Positions 1 through 6,397 of a stretch of 64,000 nucleotides of DNA are shown piece by piece. Position numbers and translations under genes: made by a program. Position 1 is the first letter of the stretch. Each line of letters starts with the position of its first letter. The notes under the pieces are model-generated. The model was not told the DNA's origin. It ran no database searches and worked only from the letters and a program-made list of their open reading frames with translations. Origin of the DNA: a bacterium (GTDB lineage Bacteria > Armatimonadota > Zipacnadia > Zipacnadales > UBA11051); assembly GCA_030604405.1 (NCBI GenBank), contig JAUVVY010000014.1, positions 35,668-99,667 on the forward strand. Reading direction: 5' to 3'.

Positions 1-159
1 GTTCATTATCCAGTCAAACTGCTTTGCGGCCCACTCGTGCTTCTCGATGTTCTGTTTCGCTGCAGCGATGCGCTCAGGTGTGTAATATGTGCGCTCGGTC
101 TTGGCCATGGCCAGATTCGCCACTCCAATCAGGAACAACATTGCCACGATCTTTTGCAT
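1..159 (-). CDS. N-terminal fragment of a secreted heparinase II/III-like protein (runs off the left edge)
   Basis: An open frame of 53 codons starts at ATG 159 on the minus strand and continues without a stop past base 1. The first 19 residues (MQKIVAMLFLIGVANLAMA) form a clear signal peptide with an A-x-A type end. The following residues, with TYYTPERIAAAKQNIEKHEW and then WAAKQFDWIM, match in spacing and composition the beginning of the lyase encoded at 34470-37565 (RFVTAQMRQNAVENVNKFDW). The RBS is weak (GGGGTG about 7 nt upstream). By analogy this is the start of another secreted heparinase II/III or alginate-lyase-superfamily protein, but only the signal peptide and the first 34 mature residues are visible. 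The family call therefore rests on this N-terminal resemblance alone. Confidence 0.6.
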   Translation of the reverse strand, partial: MQKIVAMLFLIGVANLAMAKTERTYYTPERIAAAKQNIEKHEWAAKQFDWIMN

Positions 160-267
160 CTGATGCACCCCATTTCTACGATTCGGTCAAGTAACTCTAG
201 TTATGCAGATTCCTTGTCTGTGCGGCGCGCATTCAAGATGGTGGGCGATAGGGCTGTGAGAGTCCTT

Positions 268-321
268 GGGCCGGATAGGGAACCCGAATTTTGCTTTCGC
301 AAAATCCACCCTATTCGGCCC
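268..321. repeat. Composite hairpin upstream of the partial lyase
   Basis: GGGCCGGATAGGG (268-280) pairs with CCCTATTCGGCCC (309-321) over 13 bp with one G-T wobble position, and an inner stem ATTTTGC (288-294) pairs with GCAAAAT (299-305). It lies between the start of the partial minus-strand gene and the large direct repeat. It could be a transcription terminator or another dispersed structured repeat; neither reading can be decided from the sequence alone. I see nothing else in 160-323. Confidence 0.5.
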
Positions 322-323
322 CT

Positions 324-795
324 CCATTACGACCAACGACGCCACATCGTCGCCCTACAACTTGAGTTGACCAAAATCTGCAAGACTGCAGTAGTAAGAC
401 GGTCTAAGATTCCTTGCTGGCTACATGAATCCCTGCTAATGCCGACTGTTTGCCTGGATAAATCGAAGTCTGGGACAACTTGCTGTCACGATGAAAAGAG
501 CCGCTAGAGCGCCTCAAGCTCTTCGTGTAAGGCCCAGCAAGACGGTGTCTTTGCCGAATCAATAAAGGAACTGGCGCCTGCCAGCGCGTATTATGTGCTA
601 TAGATGGCACGCGTCAAACAAGAGCACCACCAAGAAAACGGGGGGGCAAACGCCGCCTGTGTCGAAATACTATATGGCCCGCAGAAACTGAGGCCAACTG
701 CAGTTTGGCGAATCGGAGGTCAAGACTATGGTACGTGGCGCAGGCTTGTTCTGCTGATGGCGGCTTTTCTCGCTATGGGCCTTGCTGCCATCAGC
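324..795 (+). repeat. Large direct repeat, copy 1 (lyase 5' leader)
   Basis: Positions 324-686 closely match 2343-2711 (over 90% identical by eye across the first ~300 nt, from CCATTACGAC onward), and 693-795 matches 3270-3375, the leader and signal-peptide start of the lyase gene at 3310. The two halves are contiguous here but separated by the 2712-3269 element in copy 2, so this copy keeps the uninterrupted site (around ACTGAG at 687-692). The repeat unit appears to be an upstream leader/promoter region of a secreted lyase plus the first ~20 codons, duplicated about 2 kb apart and flanking the minus-strand gene at 791-2230. Confidence 0.75.
728..795 (+). pseudogene. Decapitated remnant of a lyase signal-peptide coding start
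   Basis: ATG at 728 is preceded by AATCGGAGGTCAAGACT, almost the same leader as the lyase gene at 3310 (AATCGGGGGTCAAGACA). The next ~60 nt align with that gene's signal-peptide codons, but one base is missing near 748, so the frame hits TGA at 755. With the frame corrected it reads roughly MVRGAGL..LLMAAFLAMGLAA, a plausible signal peptide. Similarity stops where the opposing gene's stop codon begins (791). This is best read as the 5' stump of a paralogous lyase whose body was lost or replaced. Confidence 0.6.
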
Positions 796-2230
796 CATCC
801 GGCTCAGCCAGGTCAGCCCTCACCTGCAGGTCACATATCTGCACGGGGGGCCTATTGTTCGAGCCCGGCAAGCCAGACATCCGTATACGCATCCAAAACC
901 TGTCCAGTCGGTCGAACGGCGCCGTGCTCTGCGATTCGACGCCGAGGGGCTGTTCGCCGGGCCCATCTGCCCGCGCACACCGGCTCCAATCCCTGCCGTC
1001 GGGAGACAGCTCAACCTCCACGCACCCCTTCAGGGCCGCCTCTATGCGAACGGTCAGCGATACCTGGGGCGCCTGCGCCCGGGGGTCACAGTCGAAGCAG
1101 TAGGTCAGAGTCGCCTTCGTCGGTCGTCCGTTGAAGCCACGCGCCCTGAGTGTAACTCCATCAAGCACGAGGTCCCTGAACCCCGTCATCGAGGCGTCGT
1201 CCACACACCGGGATGTGCGGAAGTCGTCAGTGTAGAGAAACGTGCCTTGGTCGGTGGGTTCGAGCTCAACGGGCCGCCCACTTGCGAGGTCGGCCGAGGC
1301 GAAACCGGCGAAGTCGGCCGGTAGTCCCCGTACGCGCTCGATATGGGCCCACACGCGCTGGTTGCTCCTGTCCATCAGCGTGTCGGACGCGCTCCTGTCA
1401 CCACCGAAATAGGTCGTCGTACCTCGACACCAAAAGAACGCCACAGGAAGGCCGAACTCCACCGCAATCTGAAGCTGACCGCGGGCGAGTTCGAGCCATG
1501 CCTCGTCTCGTTCGCCACCATGCGGCGGATTGGTCATCACTGCGGCCCAGGGCATGACGATTACAGGCACCCCGGCTATGAGGTACTTGCGCAGGTACTG
1601 GCGGAATCGTAGCTTGCCCAGCATGTAGGGGTCAATCACCCAGCCATCGGCGGGGATCCAGCCACCGGACCCGGGTACGGCCTGGAGCGGCGAGTACCAT
1701 TGCCAGACATCCACGTCGTACTTCGCCTTGATGCGCCGGTACAGCTCAGTGAGCAGCTCGGGACGCCCCGCGTAGTGGACATTCTCCTCTGCCAGCACGA
1801 TGCCGTAGAAGTCGCGCAAGTCCATCGCACCCAGGAAGGTATCCACGCGAGCCCAGTACAGCTCAATGTCACGCATGGGGCCATCATAACGGTCCTTGCC
1901 ATCCCAGAAGTGGAGCCGCGGGAGGAACTTCTTCCCCTGTTGTCTGCCCCAAGCTGCCACGTCCCGGCAGTGCGTCAGGAACTCCTCGGAGATGTTATCG
2001 GACAGGTTGACTGAGGCGACGGCGAGGCTCAGGTCCCTGACACGGTCGGCCCGTGAGCCCGGTTCTACGGGCGTCCCCGGCTTATCCCACGGCCAGTTGG
2101 CATACTCACCGACGTCGTGCACTGTGAGCCGCTGAGCATCAGAGTTGTAACCGGCGGCCACTGCGGGCACTGAAGCCAGGCCAATCAGCGCCCAGAGGGT
2201 CAGCAAGGCGGCAATTCCGCAGCCCTTCAT
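791..2230 (-). CDS. Secreted TIM-barrel-like protein with C-terminal beta-sandwich, function unknown
   Basis: 479 aa. The start at ATG 2230 is chosen because AAAGGAGG lies 9 nt upstream and it begins with a textbook signal peptide (MKGCGIAALLTLWALIGLAS, cleavage after AVAA); the longer open frame to 2341 reads through a hairpin repeat. Residues ~60-330 alternate strands and helices like a glycosidase barrel, with PRLHFWDGKDRY, FYGIVLAEENVHY and WQWYSPLQAVPG; the acidic EE pair at a predicted strand end could be catalytic. The last ~130 residues (after RTSRCVDDASM) look like a beta-sandwich or discoidin-type domain with paired cysteines. I do not recognise the family; a glycoside-hydrolase-like role is inference from fold texture, secretion and neighbours. 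The gene sits exactly between the two copies of the large direct repeat. Confidence 0.7.
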   Translation of the reverse strand: MKGCGIAALLTLWALIGLASVPAVAAGYNSDAQRLTVHDVGEYANWPWDKPGTPVEPGSRADRVRDLSLAVASVNLSDNISEEFLTHCRDVAAWGRQQGKKFLPRLHFWDGKDRYDGPMRDIELYWARVDTFLGAMDLRDFYGIVLAEENVHYAGRPELLTELYRRIKAKYDVDVWQWYSPLQAVPGSGGWIPADGWVIDPYMLGKLRFRQYLRKYLIAGVPVIVMPWAAVMTNPPHGGERDEAWLELARGQLQIAVEFGLPVAFFWCRGTTTYFGGDRSASDTLMDRSNQRVWAHIERVRGLPADFAGFASADLASGRPVELEPTDQGTFLYTDDFRTSRCVDDASMTGFRDLVLDGVTLRARGFNGRPTKATLTYCFDCDPRAQAPQVSLTVRIEAALKGCVEVELSPDGRDWSRCARADGPGEQPLGVESQSTAPFDRLDRFWMRIRMSGLPGSNNRPPVQICDLQVRADLAEPDG

Positions 2231-2290
2231 TGCCTCGTACCTCCTTTGGGTGATGGGGTCTTGTATGTCCTTGCCTCCGCCGCCTCTCTG

Positions 2291-2316
2291 ACCCACGCCT
2301 TTGGCGCGGGTACCCC
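2291..2316. repeat. CCCAC/GTGGG-TACCC hairpin repeat
   Basis: ACCCACGCCTTTGGCGCGGG followed by TACCCC forms a short hairpin in the leader of the gene starting at 2230. Related copies are at 12499-12523 (loop TTC) and 53790-53814 (stem CCCACTCC/GGAGTGGG, loop TGC). The stem changes while TACCC downstream is kept. Confidence 0.55.
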
Positions 2317-2342
2317 GGAGAGGGGAGAACGGCAACGGCATG

Positions 2343-2711
2343 CCATTACGACTAACGACGCCACATCGTCGCCCTGCAACTTGAGTTGACCAAAATCTGC
2401 AAGACTGCAGTAGTAAGACGGTCTAAGATTCTTTGCCGGCTACATGAATCCCTGCTAATGCCGACTCTTTGCCTGGATAAATCGGAGTCTGGGACAACTT
2501 GCTGTCACGATGAAAAGAACCGCTAAGGCGCCTCAAGCTCTTCGTGTAAGGCCCAGCAAGACGCTGTCTTTGCCGAATCAATAAAGGAACTGGCGCCTGC
2601 CAGCGCGTATTATGTGCTATAGATGGCACGCGTCAAGCAATAGCACCAGCAAGAAAAGGGCGGGACCAAGGCGGCCGGTGTCGAAATACGGTAGAGGCCG
2701 GAGAAGCTGAG
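2343..2711 (+). repeat. Large direct repeat, copy 2, first half
   Basis: This matches 324-686 (see copy 1). It ends at GCTGAG (2706-2711), and the rest of the repeat resumes at GCTGAG (3270-3275) and runs into the lyase gene at 3310. Differences from copy 1 are scattered point changes, so the two copies are not a very recent duplicate. No convincing coding sequence lies in it; short open frames seen in both copies are not preserved in codon pattern. Confidence 0.75.
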
Positions 2712-2757
2712 TGGGGTGGGAGTTTAGATTGTCGAATGGCTCCAATGCCGTAGGCGA

Positions 2758-2783
2758 CTCAGGCTGGAAAGCCTGAGCCACGC
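2758..2783 (+). repeat. GGAA-loop hairpin repeat
   Basis: CTCAGGCT-GGAA-AGCCTGAG followed by CCACGC. This is one member of a family with constant GGAA loop and CCACGC tail but different stems; others are at 12544-12570, 20353-20427 (tandem) and 57527-57553 (reverse orientation). Confidence 0.65.
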
Positions 2784-2799
2784 AAGGATAGGTTGTAGG

Positions 2800-3005
2800 G
2801 GCGCAATGAGACATTTCTTTCCTAAGTAGGAAGGAATTGCAGCGGGCGATGACCCACTGGCGCGGATGGCCCGATCTGGGCGCAGTCGTCGAGGCCGGCC
2901 GCAGTTGGTGCCAACGCTTTGCAGCCGCGCCCGCCGCCGTCCGCCGTCTCGTCAGTCTCGAAAGCACTACGCTTCCTAACAAATCAAGAAATGTCTCATT
3001 GCGCC
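2800..3005. repeat. Nested inverted repeat, 206 bp
   Basis: The 34-nt arms at 2800-2833 and 2972-3005 are inverted copies: the outer 20 nt (GGCGCAATGAGACATTTCTT) and the inner 7 nt (TAGGAAG) match exactly, and the 7 nt between them differ. The interior (~138 bp) is GC-rich and has no recognisable coding content. The layout is that of a second, smaller MITE inserted in the larger element. Confidence 0.6.
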
Positions 3006-3077
3006 AACGCAGCAGCCGCGTGGAGGGCGTGATAAATCACGGTATGTGTTTAGCGTGGAGCTTGCCGATGGTGACTC

Positions 3078-3164
3078 GGGCTGGAAGCTGAGAACTGAGG
3101 ATGCTCGGCATCCTCAGTTCTCACCTGAGCTTTGGAAACAGCACAAAGCTCAGGCCGAGCCACG
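3078..3164 (+). repeat. Double-hairpin repeat, copy A
   Basis: GGGCTGGAAGC is followed by a 16-bp stem (TGAGAACTGAGGATGC at 3089-3104 with its complement 3108-3123), then an 11-bp stem (CCTGAGCTTTG at 3124-3134 with CAAAGCTCAGG at 3144-3154), then CCGAGCCACG. Copy B at 20428-20497 has the same flanks but different stem sequences. Confidence 0.65.
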
Positions 3165-3309
3165 CGTCAGAGGTTAGTTGGCCGAATACGCTAAATAGAT
3201 ACAAATCACGCCCCTACGAACAGCCACAGCCGGCCTTTTGTGACTTACCGACAATCTAAACTCGCACCCGCTGAGCGCAACTGCTGTTTGCGAATCGGGG
3301 GTCAAGACA

Positions 3310-6300
3310 ATGACACGTGCCGCAGCCCTATGCTTGCTGATGTTGGTTTTTCTGGTGATGGGCATCCCCGCCTACTCTCTGCCCGACGCAACTGAATGGT
3401 GGATGAGCAAATCCGACCAGTACATCTGGGACTGGATACCGGACTTGCAGATTCACGGCATCGCCCACGGCACCTGGGGCTGCCCCAAGTGTGGCAAAGC
3501 CATCTTCGAAGGCCGCGGACACTACCCCTGGATATGGAACCCCGATAGGCCCTACAAGGTCGAGTGCCCTATCTGCAAAGAGGTCTTCCCGAGCAATGAT
3601 TATCACAAGTGGATGCTCGAGGGGCGGAAAGAAGAGCTGGACACCACCCAGCCATACGTTGACGACGGCGACGGCTACGTCGGGCCTGACGGCACCCGCT
3701 ACCTTTTCGTGAAGTACGCGGTCGGCGAGGGCTACAAGACGTGCATCTGGTACTGGACTCTGCGCCGCGGTGTGGGCGCTCTGGCCAGCAAGTACGCCGA
3801 CAGCGGCGACGAGGCCTACGCCCACAAGTGCGCGACAATCATGGCCCGCATCGCCACCGAATACCCGCTGCTGAATGCCGACCGGCCCGACAACCTCACC
3901 CAGGACCAGATCAAGCAGCTTGAGTACAGACGCCCGCCGAATGGCCGCCTGCACACGGTCGGCGGCTACCAGGTCGAAGCGCCCTACATGCGCAACGTCC
4001 TGCAGGCCTATCGCCGCATCTATCCGTACCTGGAAAAGGGCGGCGATGGGGAACTGAGGCGATTTCTGGCCGCAAAGGGCATAGATGACGTCAAGTCGCT
4101 GATCCAGTGGGACCTCTGCCACGAGATGATCTTAGGGGCGCTGGAGGGTAACTTCGTCTCCGGCAACGGCATCCTGGGCCTGCACAGTGTCCTGGCGCTG
4201 GCGGCGGTGGACTGGGAAATGCACGATCCGATGAAGGGCGCCACTACGAAATACATCCTGGACTGGATTCTGCACCGGGGCCCCAACTGCGTTGACGAAT
4301 GGCTCTATAACTACTTCGACCGCGACGGCTTCAGTTGCACCGAGGGCCTCGGCTACAACTTCGGCGGCGGCATTGCACACGTTGTGCCACTGGCCGAGGT
4401 CATGAGAACCGCCGGTGTGGACCTCTATGCCCTGCCCCGCATCCGCGAAGCAATCAGCGCGCCGATCAAGCCGACGGTCGCCGGCAAGTGGGCACCCTCT
4501 ATCGGTGATGGTGGTAGTTGGCAGGGCTCGCACACCAGGGGCTACTGGAGCCCCAGGCACATGGGGCCACCGTTGATGGCCTACGGCGATCCGCTTCTGG
4601 CCCAGGCTATAGCCAATTCGAGCAGGGACGCCGGCGAGTACACCGAGAAGGTCGAGGAGATAGTCGCCAAGGTCGGCAGAGAAATGACGTGGGAGAGCCG
4701 CAACTACCCGATCTTCGGCCTGGGGATATTCGAAAGCGGAGAAGGTGACTACCGACGCGGCGTGAGTTGCTACTACGGCGGCACGACTGCCCACGGTCAC
4801 TTCGACCGTCTGACGTTCAGCGTCTTCAACAAACGCGGCCCGCTTACTCCCGAACTCGGCTACCCGTACATGAGCAGCCCCGAGCGTTTCGGCTGGACCA
4901 ACAATACCTCGTCGCACAATACGGTGGTCGTGGACGCCCGCAAGCAGGTCAATCTCGAGCCGGCCAATATCAACATGTTCACTATCACCCCCACCGCCCA
5001 GGCGCTCGAAGTGGACGGCCAGGTCGCCTACCGCGGCATCGTGTCAAAATACAACCGCACTCTTATCTGGGTTGATGTGGATGACAGGAACAGTTACCTG
5101 GTGGACATTTTCCGCGTGGCCGGCGGCTCGCAGCATGATTACAGCCTGCACGGGGCCGGCAACCAAGTGAGCGTGCAAGGGCTCGAACTCGTGGCCCAGA
5201 AGGGCGGGACTCTCGCCGGGCCGGAGGTGGAGTACCTGGAATACTACGACAAACGGCCGCAGGGGAGTTACTACGGCAGCGGCTACCAGTATCTGTTCAA
5301 CGTCGAAAAGGGCAAGCCGGAAGCAGACTTCATCGCAACCTGGGACCATGACAAGGAGGAGACCCCGTTTCTGCGAGTGCATGTCCCCGGAGGCGTGGCC
5401 GAGCAGGTGCTATTCGCCGACGGTCTGCCTCCCTTCGGCAAGTCCCAAGACGCCCTGCGCTACATGTTTCTGCGCAACGGTGACTGCCCGCCATATAACC
5501 AGCAAATCAAGGAGGACGGCTCGCGTGCCTTCCCGGCCGGCGACCTGGAGAGCACGTTCGTCACGGTGCTGGAGCCGGTCTACGACGAGCCGTTTATCAA
5601 CCGCGTCAAACGCATCAGCGGCATGGAGGGGCTGGGGGATGCGGACGTCGCCCTGGCCATCGAGCGGGCCGACGGCGCTACCGATCTGCTCATCTGCCTG
5701 GAGCATCCCTCAAGGGTGACGGGCCAGGGCATGACGCTTGAGGGCCGCATCGGTCTGTGCACCAAGGCCGAAGACGGTGAGGCGAGCCGTGTGGCTCTGC
5801 TGGACGGCAGTTCTCTTTCCCTGGGCAAATCGTCTATCGCCGTCACCGGGCCGACAGGCGGCACCGTAAGCTCCGTGGACTATGACGCGATGACACTGAC
5901 GGTTCCTGAGAAGCTCCCGGAGGGCGACAAGCTGGCCGGCAAGACCATCATCTTCAACACCCCGCCACGCACCACCAGCTTCGTCATCAGCTCTGTCGAG
6001 GACGTTGAGGCAGGCTCGCGTATCCGGCTGCGCGCTGTGGACGCCATCGCCTACCGTGGCAAGGTCGAGAGGGCGGATAACGAGACGGCCGTCGTGGTCC
6101 TCGACAGCCCCATCAGCATCCTGCACGCCGGTACTGGTCTGGCGGGGATGTGGCTGCACAATGAGGACCACTCGCTCAGCGTCAGGATCGAGAGTTTCAA
6201 TCGGCGCTGGGACCCCAACACGCCCTGGCCACCGTTCGGCGGCACAGCCCGTGTCGAGCAGGGTCAGGACCTGGAGCAGGCGTTCGTGGACAAAGATGGC

Positions 6301-6390
6301 GACGGCATAACGATAGCTTACGTGTATGAGTTCGGCCCCGGTGATCTCTACCGCATCACCCCGACGGCCTACCTGGAGCAGAAGCAGTAA
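3310..6390 (+). CDS. Secreted heparinase II/III-family polysaccharide lyase-like protein
   Basis: 1026 aa with an N-terminal signal peptide (MTRAAALCLLMLVFLVMG, cleavage near residue 23). Residues 58-89 hold two CxxC pairs (GCPKCGK and ECPICKE), a zinc-ribbon-like insertion that also occurs in the lyase at 34470-37565. Residues ~130-480 are helix-rich, fitting the (alpha/alpha) toroid of the family; the beta-sandwich half carries AHGHFDRLTF (H495, H497) and SSHNTVVVD (H536), typical positions for the heparinase II/III domain. The last ~300 residues are beta-rich. It should cleave a uronate-containing polysaccharide outside the cytoplasm by beta-elimination; the substrate cannot be told. Its leader, GGGGGTCAAGACA before ATG 3310, is the duplicated repeat. 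The convergent neighbour ends only 7 bp away. Confidence 0.8.
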   Translation: MTRAAALCLLMLVFLVMGIPAYSLPDATEWWMSKSDQYIWDWIPDLQIHGIAHGTWGCPKCGKAIFEGRGHYPWIWNPDRPYKVECPICKEVFPSNDYHKWMLEGRKEELDTTQPYVDDGDGYVGPDGTRYLFVKYAVGEGYKTCIWYWTLRRGVGALASKYADSGDEAYAHKCATIMARIATEYPLLNADRPDNLTQDQIKQLEYRRPPNGRLHTVGGYQVEAPYMRNVLQAYRRIYPYLEKGGDGELRRFLAAKGIDDVKSLIQWDLCHEMILGALEGNFVSGNGILGLHSVLALAAVDWEMHDPMKGATTKYILDWILHRGPNCVDEWLYNYFDRDGFSCTEGLGYNFGGGIAHVVPLAEVMRTAGVDLYALPRIREAISAPIKPTVAGKWAPSIGDGGSWQGSHTRGYWSPRHMGPPLMAYGDPLLAQAIANSSRDAGEYTEKVEEIVAKVGREMTWESRNYPIFGLGIFESGEGDYRRGVSCYYGGTTAHGHFDRLTFSVFNKRGPLTPELGYPYMSSPERFGWTNNTSSHNTVVVDARKQVNLEPANINMFTITPTAQALEVDGQVAYRGIVSKYNRTLIWVDVDDRNSYLVDIFRVAGGSQHDYSLHGAGNQVSVQGLELVAQKGGTLAGPEVEYLEYYDKRPQGSYYGSGYQYLFNVEKGKPEADFIATWDHDKEETPFLRVHVPGGVAEQVLFADGLPPFGKSQDALRYMFLRNGDCPPYNQQIKEDGSRAFPAGDLESTFVTVLEPVYDEPFINRVKRISGMEGLGDADVALAIERADGATDLLICLEHPSRVTGQGMTLEGRIGLCTKAEDGEASRVALLDGSSLSLGKSSIAVTGPTGGTVSSVDYDAMTLTVPEKLPEGDKLAGKTIIFNTPPRTTSFVISSVEDVEAGSRIRLRAVDAIAYRGKVERADNETAVVVLDSPISILHAGTGLAGMWLHNEDHSLSVRIESFNRRWDPNTPWPPFGGTARVEQGQDLEQAFVDKDGDGITIAYVYEFGPGDLYRITPTAYLEQKQ

Positions 6391-6397
6391 AGAGACA

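Larger units (their letters stand above)
2712..3269. mobile_element. MITE-like element (repeat nest) with terminal inverted repeats and target duplication
   Basis: The left end (2714-2734) and right end (3249-3269) are 21-bp inverted repeats with one mismatch, containing GAGTTTAGATTGTCG. The block is bracketed by GCTGAG (2706-2711 and 3270-3275), a 6-bp target duplication. The related sequence at 680-700 lacks the insert, giving a relic empty site. A third copy of the terminus is at 63630-63650. No transposase is encoded; the longest internal frames are short and unrecognisable. Inside are smaller repeats: a GGAA hairpin (2758-2783), a nested inverted repeat (2800-3005) and a double hairpin (3078-3164). 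It could be a non-autonomous transposon or a hotspot that has accumulated repeats. Confidence 0.65.

Noticed and set aside
37..507. A 156-codon plus-strand frame at the left edge
   Set aside because: It is antisense to the partial secreted lyase and then crosses a hairpin and the large direct repeat; no start signal and no recognisable domain.
2617..3091. Short frames inside the MITE-like block, considered as a transposase remnant
   Set aside because: Neither strand shows a DDE, HUH or serine-recombinase motif, and the frames cross inverted repeats.
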